Origin: Symsagittifera roscoffensis
Taxonomy: Eukaryota > Xenacoelomorpha > Acoela > Convolutidae
DNA length: 64,000 bases
Direction: 5' to 3'
Assembly (NCBI RefSeq): GCF_963678635.1
Contig: NC_087067.1
Span: 6,242,647-6,306,646, forward strand
In this document: in pieces, positions 1 to 8,111 of the stretch
How positions within the stretch are numbered: the stretch's first letter is position 1
Layout of the letters: every line of letters begins with the position of its first letter
Notes under the pieces: model-generated
Told to the model about the DNA's origin: nothing
What the model saw: the letters and a program-made list of their open reading frames with translations, nothing else
Database searches by the model: none
Position numbers and translations under genes: made by a program

Positions 1-64
1 ATCTTGATTGAACTTGCGATAATCGACACCTGCAGCAAGTATTTGCAAGGAGACATTTCTAGAG

Positions 65-130
65 AATTCTTAAGTTGGTCAATTCTTGAGTCGGTAAGGT
101 AATTCTTGAGTCGGTAAGGTAATTCTTGAG
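65..130 (+). repeat. short tandem repeat, 20-bp unit, upstream of first ORF
   Basis: Two perfect copies of the 20-mer AATTCTTGAGTCGGTAAGGT lie at 81-100 and 101-120. A half copy follows at 121-130 and a degenerate copy precedes at 65-80. Each unit carries one CTTGAG, the hexamer enriched in the whole element. The array ends 37 bp before the first well-placed ATG at 168, so it sits where a promoter or 5' leader would be. Confidence 0.85.
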
Positions 131-167
131 CTGGTTAATACTCGAACACATCCCGAAGTCAGAGAAA

Positions 168-971
168 ATGGCAGACAGGTTCTGGAAATCCATGCCCGCG
201 GCCCTGAAGAAGCCCACTCTCGATGAGCTGTACAGACGCCTGAGGGACCTGGATTATACCCAGATAGACAAGAGAATGGCGGTAATGCTGAATGCCATCC
301 TCCAGTTGGAAGAACAGGGTGAGTGCAGGGAGTCTGCGACGGAGGCTGTCTTGATGGTCGGCTACACCACCGAGGGAATATCAAATCAGGAACAGACCCG
401 ATGGTTGTCTTGGAATGTGGATGGAGGAGTAAGGGGCTTTGACTTGGCAAGGAATCCTGGCCTGAGTAACAATACCGAATATGGCGCAGGAGAATTCCCA
501 CTACCAACTAGGCCATCAGCAAGATCGACGGGCCAGAGCTCGAGTAAGGTGCCATCGATGACGCGAGCGCAACAGACGACTGAGGCATATCCGGATCTTG
601 GTGTTCTAAAGAAAGAGCTCGAAAAGACGCAGAGGGAAAGGAACAAGGCGAACCTCGCTCTGGATCAGGCAAAGCTGGATCGGGAAAAGGCTCAGCTGGA
701 AAGGGACCAGGCGTTCATCGAACGAGATCAGACTCTGAGGTTGTTTGAGATGCTGCGGGCTGAACATCAGCAGGAACTAAGGGTGCGGGAGAATGCCGCG
801 AATTGTGAGCAACTGAAGTCGGAGATGGAGAGGATAGAACAACGACAACGTGAACTTGATGCACAGAAGGGAGCCAGGCCAAAGGAGCGAGTGGTTACCA
901 GCTCGAGGCCAGAGTCACGCATGGAAGTGGATGAAGCCCCCAGCCAGGGCAAGAGGACGGTTCAACCTTGA
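168..971 (+). CDS. segment 1 of the long element ORF: N-terminal coiled-coil region
   Basis: The frame is open from 123. I choose the ATG at 168, which has A at -3 and G at +4; the only earlier candidate is a TTG at 126. The N-terminal part has no family I recognise. A charged heptad-like stretch rich in E, K, R, Q and L (about 605-880) strongly suggests a coiled coil, which would give oligomerisation or nucleic-acid packing. The frame stops at 969-971, but the next ORF (open from 850) continues sensibly after it. A shift near the five-C run at 937-941 would join them. This is therefore probably the N-terminus of a longer protein rather than a complete one of 268 residues. Function unknown. 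Confidence 0.55.
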   Translation: MADRFWKSMPAALKKPTLDELYRRLRDLDYTQIDKRMAVMLNAILQLEEQGECRESATEAVLMVGYTTEGISNQEQTRWLSWNVDGGVRGFDLARNPGLSNNTEYGAGEFPLPTRPSARSTGQSSSKVPSMTRAQQTTEAYPDLGVLKKELEKTQRERNKANLALDQAKLDREKAQLERDQAFIERDQTLRLFEMLRAEHQQELRVRENAANCEQLKSEMERIEQRQRELDAQKGARPKERVVTSSRPESRMEVDEAPSQGKRTVQP

Positions 972-2043
972 CCGCGAGGCTCGAGAACACATGAGTGAAG
1001 GGTTGGAAGTCTGGATACCGAATGAAGCAACGTCCTCCTTGCGTAGCTTGGATACGCAACCCATACGCCCGCTGATGGATGTGGTACTGCCGGGATATAC
1101 CCCAACCTCGCCCTCGAGCGGCAGTCAGGTGAGCGGCAGCTCATCGCGTCTGAAGGAGCTGAGCGAGAGATTGCGGCAGAGAAGTCGTGAAAGTTCGGCA
1201 AGGGCGGAGCTTCCTCCAACGTGGAGGGAACAGCCGGTCAGGAGCGTCATGATCTCGAGTTATAAGAAGAACACCGAAAAAGGGTACCACAGGCACAATC
1301 GGCTGGATTGGAATGCGGAACAGAAGGCCAGGAGGGATTGCTTTCATGATGCAGCATGGGTGGAATATCTTGCGCCACCCCGTGTGCCAGAAGGCGCGGT
1401 CCACCTGATTATAGGGGACAGCCTAGTGCGGGTGTTGACCCGTATTCAATCGCACTGGCAGACAGGAATTTTGAGTTTCGCTGGAGCTGCCACGCCACAG
1501 ATATTGGCAACGCTTGAGATGCCAGGAATGACAAAAGTATACACGGTGACCCTGATGATCCGAACGAATGATGTATCAAGGGGAGAAGCGAGGAAAGTAA
1601 CGAGGCTGCACGACAAGATGAGCTGCCTTCTTGAGGAACTGAGGATCCAGATGGATCCCATCCTGTTGACGGTATGTACTGTCCCTCATAACATGAAGTT
1701 CGATCAGCACGCCTTGGAAATGAACGAGAAGGTGCGGAACCTAAACGGGGTGATCCGAGAAATCCACCGGAAGAGTGTGCTCCCCATCAGATTGTTGGAC
1801 GTGGCGGAGCGCATGGAGCAAGCGGGATTCCCTGAAGACACCTCCAGTGATGGAATCCACTTCGACAGACCGAGGGGAGCAGAGTGGCTGAATGACGTCT
1901 TTCAAGGACACATAAATGCGGTAGAGGCGGATCTGCTAGAGACGGCCCAATTCTTATTGGGGCCACCTCCGAACCCACCATTCCTTGCCTCGAGGGCCTT
2001 GTCTAGTCGTTTGGGACCGAGGGTCGACACTAGAGACAGCTAG
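850..2043 (+). CDS. segment 2 of the long element ORF: SGNH hydrolase domain
   Basis: The ORF has 397 codons counted from 850, but the real coding part probably starts about 940 after a frameshift from segment 1. Residues 185-360 form an SGNH/GDSL hydrolase: block I I-I-G-D-S with nucleophile Ser191, block II S-F-A-G-A with the oxyanion Gly near 212, block III R-T-N-D with Asn240, and block V D-G-I-H with Asp334 and His337. SGNH enzymes are serine esterases, acetylhydrolases or lipases. The usual Gly of block III is Arg238 here, so activity is uncertain. Residues 85-130 are Ser/Pro/Arg-rich and probably disordered. The stop at 2041-2043 is bypassed by the overlapping next ORF. SGNH domains occur in ORF1 of some LINE elements, which is the closest precedent I know. 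Confidence 0.7.
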   Translation: MNLMHRREPGQRSEWLPARGQSHAWKWMKPPARARGRFNLDREAREHMSEGLEVWIPNEATSSLRSLDTQPIRPLMDVVLPGYTPTSPSSGSQVSGSSSRLKELSERLRQRSRESSARAELPPTWREQPVRSVMISSYKKNTEKGYHRHNRLDWNAEQKARRDCFHDAAWVEYLAPPRVPEGAVHLIIGDSLVRVLTRIQSHWQTGILSFAGAATPQILATLEMPGMTKVYTVTLMIRTNDVSRGEARKVTRLHDKMSCLLEELRIQMDPILLTVCTVPHNMKFDQHALEMNEKVRNLNGVIREIHRKSVLPIRLLDVAERMEQAGFPEDTSSDGIHFDRPRGAEWLNDVFQGHINAVEADLLETAQFLLGPPPNPPFLASRALSSRLGPRVDTRDS

Positions 2044-3145
2044 CTCAAGGAGCAACCAGGCCAGATTGCCGAGTGCCACGCCAATGGAGTCTGAGGAGGT
2101 GACGTCATCAACGCCTCCAGGTTCGGCAATATCCTCAGTGGTAGTGGCAGAGAGCAAGCGGGTGAAGAGGCCTATGGAGACCGCTCGCTTGAGATATCTA
2201 GAGAAGGTGAAAGGGCTGGACCTAGAAGGTTTGGAATGCAGGCGAGAATTGGCGGAGACTCTGGGTATTGAACGAGTGTCGCACGAAGACTTGAGCAGAC
2301 ACCATTGCGTGGACTGGTTGAAGGCTCATGAGACGCACTGCTCGAGAGCAAAACTGATGGAGACCGCGGACCTGACCAGTATTCCCACGAAAGCGATCAT
2401 GGGGCCCATCAACTATAGACCTCTCAAGCTGCTGGGGAGTCCTGGACTCATAGCAGAACCCCCCAAACACCAAACGAGCATCGCCAGGATCAGATTGGCG
2501 ACCCCGGCACAATTGAGGGTGGTGGACAAGCTGCCGAATCCGGGGGAAATGGAATTGCCAGATGCCGCGTACGAAGGCTCGAAATTGGCGGAAGATCCCA
2601 GGTACGGGAAGCCCTGTGGGAGCACCCAGCTGGCCAAGACTTTGGCAGTTTACGATAGAGCAGATCCAGCTGCTGCAAGGGTAGTCATTGTGGCGGGATC
2701 AGACTTCGAAGGAACGTCTCCTAAGCTGTTTTGGCCGGAGACTCTGGTATACTCTTTGCCAGGAGCCGAACTAAACCAGATGTTAACTCTAGTGGTGGCA
2801 ATAAAGTCGGAGATGCCCTGTGAGCCTGAGCTGCTATTGTTTGCAGGAATGAATGATCATCTGCACGCGGCGGGACTTCTTGAGCAGCTGAAGGGCAATG
2901 AACCAACACCGAGGAAGATATGGGAAGCCATTCAGACGTTGTTTGCGGCGATGAATGAGGTGCAAGAGAATGTTGTATCGAGATTCGGCTCCAAGACGAA
3001 GGTGGTGTTCACTACATCTCCTGGATACGCGAACATGCCACCCGCCCTACAATTCGTGTACGCGGTCTTGATCCTGATAGCAGAGGGAAGCGAATGGCGA
3101 ATTCTATTGGCAGCCCCAATCGGGAATTGCAGCCATCGAACCTGA
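1985..3145 (+). CDS. segment 3 of the long element ORF: second, degenerate SGNH-like domain
   Basis: 386 codons from the first ATG; coding sense probably begins near 2040, where segment 2 stops. A low-complexity Ser/Pro/Glu linker is followed by a charged helical part and a His/Cys cluster (H106, H107, C108, H115, H118, C119) that might bind metal. From about residue 231 a second SGNH-like pattern appears: V-I-V-A-G-S-D (238-240) in place of G-D-S, a Gly at 260, and F-A-G-M-N-D (288-291) resembling block III. The nucleophile is misplaced and no D-x-x-H follows, so this looks like a pseudoenzyme copy of the same fold. The frame ends at 3145, but the neighbouring frame stays open across the junction and leads into segment 4. 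Confidence 0.55.
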   Translation: MPRGPCLVVWDRGSTLETASSRSNQARLPSATPMESEEVTSSTPPGSAISSVVVAESKRVKRPMETARLRYLEKVKGLDLEGLECRRELAETLGIERVSHEDLSRHHCVDWLKAHETHCSRAKLMETADLTSIPTKAIMGPINYRPLKLLGSPGLIAEPPKHQTSIARIRLATPAQLRVVDKLPNPGEMELPDAAYEGSKLAEDPRYGKPCGSTQLAKTLAVYDRADPAAARVVIVAGSDFEGTSPKLFWPETLVYSLPGAELNQMLTLVVAIKSEMPCEPELLLFAGMNDHLHAAGLLEQLKGNEPTPRKIWEAIQTLFAAMNEVQENVVSRFGSKTKVVFTTSPGYANMPPALQFVYAVLILIAEGSEWRILLAAPIGNCSHRT

Positions 3146-3173
3146 GGCTCCGCAAGTCAGAGTTGGCAGCGGC

Positions 3174-5765
3174 ATGGGCGGCATATCTCATGCACTGAGG
3201 GGCTTTTATGGATTAGCCGACATCCTGATCGTATTGGACGAGGTGCTCTTGCTAGAGATAACGAACTTTGCCAGGCAACTTAAGTTCAGCCCAGTCATCG
3301 GGGACGATCACCCAGCGATAAACCAATTGACGGCCAGCTTGTGGTTTCGGAGCATGGAGGTGACGATCACCGGTTCCACCGGCAAGTCTAGAGGCCCGAG
3401 CAACGAGAGAAAAAATGTGGCCGGAACGGAGAAACAATTAGAGTCGATGGCATATCGTCTGACGCAAGAGAATGGCTGGTGGCCATTTTTGACACCAAGG
3501 CTGGAGAACGCCACGAATAAGACGAGGGAGGAAGCACCACCCCTCGTGAAACAAGTCTGGAGTTTTCTGGAGAAACAACTGGAGCTGGCCGAAGGAAGAG
3601 AGATGACGGTGGCTAGATTTGTCTCGGCAGCCAATGAAGTGACGATTGGAGGGTTCTGGAGAGAGCACGCAGAGGGTGAGCTGAGGACTAGAAGGGATCA
3701 TGAGATTCTTAAGTTCTTGAGTCCTTGCTGGGGGAAAGAATTCATGGCGGAAATGTTCGGCACCAAAGCGACTATCTTTGGGGCCTTCGTGCAGGAGATA
3801 CTGGGCATGCCCATCAGCCTGCTCTTGGCTTTATATCTGGTCTACCCCAGATACTTGTTCAACATGGGCCCAGCGTACATGTTTATTCGAGGAGTGGAGA
3901 CACTTCGGGTTGATGGGTATCTGGCACTAGTGCTCTTAACCCATGGGGAACTGGTGTCATTTCATCGATTGATGAAATATGGGGAGCCCCTGTCAATGGG
4001 GAAGGTACACTTGAGCATCGACACCTATTCCTACAAGTGTGCCGCGGGGTTGAAGACGCTGTTAGTGCAATACCTCATGATGCAGAATCGGCACATGACG
4101 GGTGAAGAGAAGAACCCAAAATCGAGAGAAGAGTGGAAGAAGATGAATGGAGGTATGCCTCTGTTGACGGACCTGTGCCTGGCAATGAGGTCGGACCCGA
4201 TGGGGATAATCCGGGGTCTAGAGGAGGTGGTGACCTGCATTTACGGTCCAGCAGTGACGTACGCATTTCCTGATCCCCTGGTGACAACGTATCGTTACTC
4301 TGTAACGCACTTGAGTCTTATCAGCGTACTGGATGGGACGGCGCTCAATTGGTGTCGGCAGGAGGTGCTCAGGGCACAAATGAGCAATACGGTACTCTTT
4401 GGAAAAGTGAAAGATGCCGAGGTGATAGTGTACAACTTCAGGGGACAGCTGCAATGTAGAATGGGAGGCAAACGCGAGGGCCCCATCGAGACATATCCCA
4501 AGTTCTGGAACTTGAACCCACTGGCAGCAGACGGACGGGAAATCTTGAGGATTCCTGCTTGGAAGGACAGCTTTGCACTGGTTAAGAGGGAGCTGGAGGC
4601 CATAATGGAGAAAGAAATCCTGCCAGCCACCATGTCTGAGTTTCCGATAGTCAGGAGGATGACCTTAGGGATGAACAGTCCCTTAGTAGTTCCATCCATA
4701 ATTGCGAGGATGACAACGGAGGAAATGCAGAAGGACTTCACTGATGGCTGGGACCCCCTGTTCGTCGGCTATACGGCGGCGGTTTATTTCCACACTAGCG
4801 AGGCGAAGATAAATTCGTGGACTTCGCAAGCAAAAAAGATGAGAGGCTCGCAGCCCCCCGGATATGAGGTGCGAAAGGTCTTGAGAGCTCTTGATCAGAA
4901 GGGACTTGAGAACATGCTACCAATATGGGATGATGGCAGGATGATCATGATGGAGGGGCATGTTGCATTGGTGGACGATATGAAATTTGCGACACGAAAG
5001 TATACGGCACCCTATGGCTTAAAACAGGTGGAGATGAGACAGGAGGGAAAAGAACTGGATGCAGCAGGTCAACTGTATGTGGCCCTGACGGAGTACAAGA
5101 GATTGGACCCGGCGACACCATCACCACTGTCAGTAGATACACCTGGAGACAAGAGGAGTGGACCCGCGGAAGACCGGTTCAAAAGAATTCTCGAGAGAAG
5201 AAGAGCTGAGTCAGAAGAAGAGAGTATGGATGGAACTCTCAGCGAAGCCGGCGAGGACATGGAAGTGGGGAATACGCCTGAACCAAGACCATCAGGTGAG
5301 GAGCTCACCACTCAAGAGCTGTTGAAAGACTTGAGTGAGGAGAATTGGGCAGATACTGCCACTCCACCTCTGACCCCGTCTCCCCGGAAGAATCTGGAAT
5401 TGCCATTGGCGAGCGAGACCTGCAATATGGGGATGATACTCTTGAGTTCGGAGGAAAGGGAGAAGAATACATTCGAAGGAAAAAAGGACATGTTCCTGGG
5501 GACTCTGGAGGACGACGCTTGGCAAAAGTTCTTGAAGGAATTCAATCAAGAAGTGGGCAGCGAGACGACGCTGGACAAATTCAAGGATGAACTGTGGGAC
5601 ACAGTCGTGAAGTTTGGAGAACCGCTTCTGATGGGGACGGGCCTGGATGAGAAGGCGAGAAAGGAGCTGCTGAACAAGCTGATAGAGCTGAGGAATTCAC
5701 GATCAAAGACTAGAGAAGAAAAATGTGAAGACAGCTCTACTCTGAAACAAAAAAACTGTAGATAA
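3174..5765 (+). CDS. segment 4 of the long element ORF: 863-codon protein of unknown function
   Basis: The largest ORF of the window. Its first residues (L-R-G-F-Y-G-L-A-D-I-L-I-V-L-D-E) probably finish the SGNH-like domain of segment 3, joined through two frame changes between about 3110 and 3200. The middle (residues 190-620) is a long globular region with hydrophobic helices around 205-245 and no motif I recognise. Residues 680-760 are acidic, Ser/Pro/Thr-rich and probably disordered. The C-terminus is charged. One V-D-D tripeptide near residue 602 is not supported by other polymerase motifs. The stop at 5763-5765 directly follows a seven-A run at 5749-5755; the frame entered by a one-base shift there stays open to 5877. 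CTTGAG and CTAGAG hexamers are scattered through it in more than one frame. Confidence 0.55.
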   Translation: MGGISHALRGFYGLADILIVLDEVLLLEITNFARQLKFSPVIGDDHPAINQLTASLWFRSMEVTITGSTGKSRGPSNERKNVAGTEKQLESMAYRLTQENGWWPFLTPRLENATNKTREEAPPLVKQVWSFLEKQLELAEGREMTVARFVSAANEVTIGGFWREHAEGELRTRRDHEILKFLSPCWGKEFMAEMFGTKATIFGAFVQEILGMPISLLLALYLVYPRYLFNMGPAYMFIRGVETLRVDGYLALVLLTHGELVSFHRLMKYGEPLSMGKVHLSIDTYSYKCAAGLKTLLVQYLMMQNRHMTGEEKNPKSREEWKKMNGGMPLLTDLCLAMRSDPMGIIRGLEEVVTCIYGPAVTYAFPDPLVTTYRYSVTHLSLISVLDGTALNWCRQEVLRAQMSNTVLFGKVKDAEVIVYNFRGQLQCRMGGKREGPIETYPKFWNLNPLAADGREILRIPAWKDSFALVKRELEAIMEKEILPATMSEFPIVRRMTLGMNSPLVVPSIIARMTTEEMQKDFTDGWDPLFVGYTAAVYFHTSEAKINSWTSQAKKMRGSQPPGYEVRKVLRALDQKGLENMLPIWDDGRMIMMEGHVALVDDMKFATRKYTAPYGLKQVEMRQEGKELDAAGQLYVALTEYKRLDPATPSPLSVDTPGDKRSGPAEDRFKRILERRRAESEEESMDGTLSEAGEDMEVGNTPEPRPSGEELTTQELLKDLSEENWADTATPPLTPSPRKNLELPLASETCNMGMILLSSEEREKNTFEGKKDMFLGTLEDDAWQKFLKEFNQEVGSETTLDKFKDELWDTVVKFGEPLLMGTGLDEKARKELLNKLIELRNSRSKTREEKCEDSSTLKQKNCR

Positions 5766-5877
5766 AATAGTTGATGATATAAAAGGGGATAAGGTTGGGA
5801 CTAGTAATATGATTAAAAGTACTAGTATCCTTAAGGCTCGAGCAGGGGGAGGCAAGAGTTGGAAGGGTTGGAAGTAG
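5758..5877 (+). CDS. short bridging frame between segments 4 and 5
   Basis: After the seven-A run at 5749-5755, the frame starting at 5758 stays open for about 40 codons, Lys-, Gly- and Asp-rich, to a TAG at 5875-5877. It overlaps the open frame that begins at 5835, with a five-G run at 5845-5849 as a candidate shift site. It may be coding continuity of one very long ORF, or spacer between two genes; the AT-rich base composition here (5761-5825) favours spacer or a linker. Confidence 0.3.
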   Translation, partial: VDKIVDDIKGDKVGTSNMIKSTSILKARAGGGKSWKGWK

Positions 5878-5897
5878 ACAGAGAGGTCGAATCAGTG

Positions 5898-6242
5898 ATG
5901 ATAACCACAACACCCTCAAGCAGAGATGTGAAGACTCGCAAGAGGAAGAGAGAAGTAGAGGGATTGAGTAGTCCTTCAGTGGATGCTGTCTCGGTAGGAA
6001 ACTTGAGAGAGACGGCGCCCATGGTTTTGGCGCGATGCAAGACAGCGGCATTCAAGAGCAACACCACTCGAAGTAGAGAGGAAAATAGAGGCTTCCATCA
6101 GTTCGACATCGGAGGAAGACTTCAAGCCCCAGAAGATAAACGTGAAAAGAGGTTCAACGGACGGACAGACAGGGGAAGTGGATGTCGGCAAGGAATGGGT
6201 CTCGAAGGGACATCAGGCCACGGGGAAGCAAGTGACGAGTGA
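5898..6242 (+). CDS. segment 5 of the element ORF: basic N-terminal region of the downstream ORF
   Basis: The frame is open from 5835; the first ATG is at 5898 and a TTG at 5859 is possible. The product is short, with a K-T-R-K-R-K-R basic cluster that looks like a nuclear localisation or nucleic-acid-binding patch, then Ser-rich sequence. Coding sense leaves this frame near 6065-6100 and continues in the frame of segment 6, whose upstream part is acidic and free of stops. This may be the start of a second protein or the continuation of the first. No family recognised. Confidence 0.4.
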   Translation: MITTTPSSRDVKTRKRKREVEGLSSPSVDAVSVGNLRETAPMVLARCKTAAFKSNTTRSREENRGFHQFDIGGRLQAPEDKREKRFNGRTDRGSGCRQGMGLEGTSGHGEASDE

Positions 6243-7614
6243 TCCACTGGAGAGGAGCAAGACGAGGAACACCTCCCGGCCATGGTGGGTGGCCCTCGAG
6301 ACATTGAAGGAAATGGAAGACTGCTTGAAGAAGTTGGACAGTGGAGTAGCTCGCAAACGACGCAATTGGGCCACCCAGCAAAAGGCCGAGGTTAACAAGA
6401 TAGAATTGGCGAACCAGCTGAAGAGGTCCTGGCAGAACTTATTGAAGGATCATTTTGAAGAGACAATGAGGACCCCCTCATCAGCACCGCCATTGATGGC
6501 GAATCCCTTCGTTAGAACCGCAGGACAATTGATGTTCACCTGGAGTCTGGTGGGAAAAGAGTTGGAGACACTGACCTCGTATGACAGGTTGAAATTAGGA
6601 AGCAAGAAGCTAGAAGTGTATCAAGCACTGATGCAGCACGTGGCCAGGGATAATTCAGGCTTGAGCCTGGCTAGGAGGAAGGACGCCACATGTTTCTTGA
6701 GATGGATAATGTCAATGATGTCTGATAGCACCATCTTGGCGTGCTACCAAAGAGCAAGCGGAAGTAGAACCGTGGAGAAGAGAGTCTCAACGATCATCTT
6801 AAACGTATATCAGAGTACTGCAATAGAAAAGGAAGATGGTTCCAGACTATCCCTAGAGAACCACAGAAAGCTGGACGAGGTACGGAGGTTTTACAATAAG
6901 AAGTTCGAAGAAGAACATGATGTTCACCGTAACCTGGCCTCGCCAGAGCAGTACTCGAGACTCAGTGAGAAGGGGGAATACCAATACGTGTCAGGAGTGA
7001 TGGGGATAGCCTACAACCCCTTCTTAGACTCAGAAACTGGAGGCGCTCACAAGAACCACGAGGTAGCGGAGCTGCTGAAGTTTTGGACAGAAAAAATAGT
7101 GGAAATAGACGCGGTGGAGAAAGAGAGGCCAAGCCTGGGCCTGATTCTTGAGAAAACACCGGAGGTGGTGAGCATACCGCGCTCGAACAAGAGAGTTGAA
7201 GTGAACATGGGTGATGGTAATGGCTTGTTGATCACGAACTTGGGAGTGGTATGGAAGTTACTAAGACCCTCCTGGTGCCCACATCCCCACGCGAGTCTGA
7301 TCGAGGAGACCACCGAGCAGGTGAGGTTAGCACCAACGGAAGATGAAGATTTGGCAAAGTTGAGTGTGGTGCACAAACTGATCTTACCTCAGATGAAGGA
7401 GTCAGGCGAAAAGACAAACAATCTCGAGTCAGCAAAGAAGATGGAGCCGGGTAGCTGTCTGGATTCTACGTGTGGGAGTGGAGAGCACACCTGCGACGGA
7501 CGATCATGTGTCAGGATACTGTCCTTTCAAAAAGAAGATCTGGTTACTTGGTTTGAAGACATCACGGAAAGGGAGAAAAGTGAATGTGTAGTCTGCAGTC
7601 ACTGGAGAGGCTAG
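6142..7614 (+). CDS. segment 6 of the element ORF: 490-codon protein of unknown function
   Basis: The track-style start at 6142 is a GTG and is not credible as a start; the same frame is open and coding-like from about 6070, so it is read as a continuation of segment 5. The protein is alpha-helical and charged up to residue 300. A Cys-rich stretch lies around residues 437-457 (C-x4-C-x6-C-x4-C with a His), followed near the end by C-x2-C, which could be a zinc-binding site. No catalytic motif or known domain is seen. It overlaps segment 7 by 31 bases. Confidence 0.5.
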   Translation: MKRGSTDGQTGEVDVGKEWVSKGHQATGKQVTSDPLERSKTRNTSRPWWVALETLKEMEDCLKKLDSGVARKRRNWATQQKAEVNKIELANQLKRSWQNLLKDHFEETMRTPSSAPPLMANPFVRTAGQLMFTWSLVGKELETLTSYDRLKLGSKKLEVYQALMQHVARDNSGLSLARRKDATCFLRWIMSMMSDSTILACYQRASGSRTVEKRVSTIILNVYQSTAIEKEDGSRLSLENHRKLDEVRRFYNKKFEEEHDVHRNLASPEQYSRLSEKGEYQYVSGVMGIAYNPFLDSETGGAHKNHEVAELLKFWTEKIVEIDAVEKERPSLGLILEKTPEVVSIPRSNKRVEVNMGDGNGLLITNLGVVWKLLRPSWCPHPHASLIEETTEQVRLAPTEDEDLAKLSVVHKLILPQMKESGEKTNNLESAKKMEPGSCLDSTCGSGEHTCDGRSCVRILSFQKEDLVTWFEDITEREKSECVVCSHWRG

Positions 7615-8111
7615 AGTCTGAACACCATTTGGTGACGGCGTTGAGCGTGGAATCATGGCCTGGGGTGTTGCAGGTGACTCAAAAACGTATCCGGAGCTGG
7701 AAGGTTGGTCTCGAGGCGGAAATGGGGTTTCCCATGAGCGAAGCTTATGGCCTGCCATTGAACGCAAAATCCCTGATAGGGTCAATGATGGCCAATTTGT
7801 GCGGAAGCCACTACCCACTGCACATGGCGATGGTTGAAGCATCCAGCCAGAGAATATTGGTGGACAAGGCCTTCTCAGTGCCCAAGTGCGTGAGGTTGGC
7901 TCGGGTATCGCATCACTCGCACAAGTTGTTGAGGAAAATCAGAGGGACACTACCGAAAGAGTTGAGAGATGACTTGAGTGAAATCTGGGGAGAAGAGCTT
8001 TTAAAGTTGGAAAGTGAGAACACCAGCAATCACGACAGACAAAACGTGATCGGAAAACCTGTGGGGGTAGTCCAAACATGGGAGAGAACGACACGATGCA
8101 TGAGAAAATGA
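7584..8111 (+). CDS. segment 7 of the element ORF
   Basis: 175 codons, beginning within the Cys-rich end of segment 6. The last C-x2-C of segment 6 and the first Cys here lie at the frame junction, so a frameshift inside one protein is more likely than a new start. The sequence is mixed globular with a His-rich S-H-H-S-H near residue 112. No family recognised. It stops at 8109-8111, while the overlapping frame of segment 8 is already open. Confidence 0.45.
   Translation: MCSLQSLERLESEHHLVTALSVESWPGVLQVTQKRIRSWKVGLEAEMGFPMSEAYGLPLNAKSLIGSMMANLCGSHYPLHMAMVEASSQRILVDKAFSVPKCVRLARVSHHSHKLLRKIRGTLPKELRDDLSEIWGEELLKLESENTSNHDRQNVIGKPVGVVQTWERTTRCMRK

Noticed and set aside
4945-5000. V-D-D tripeptide in the 863-codon ORF as a reverse-transcriptase active site
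   Set aside because: No other RT motifs (fingers, palm A, thumb) are in the expected order or spacing around it.
79-7435. Many minus-strand ORFs of 60-160 codons opposite the element
   Set aside because: They lie antisense to better, longer plus-strand frames, are rich in Pro/Ser/Leu as expected for shadows, and show no domain.
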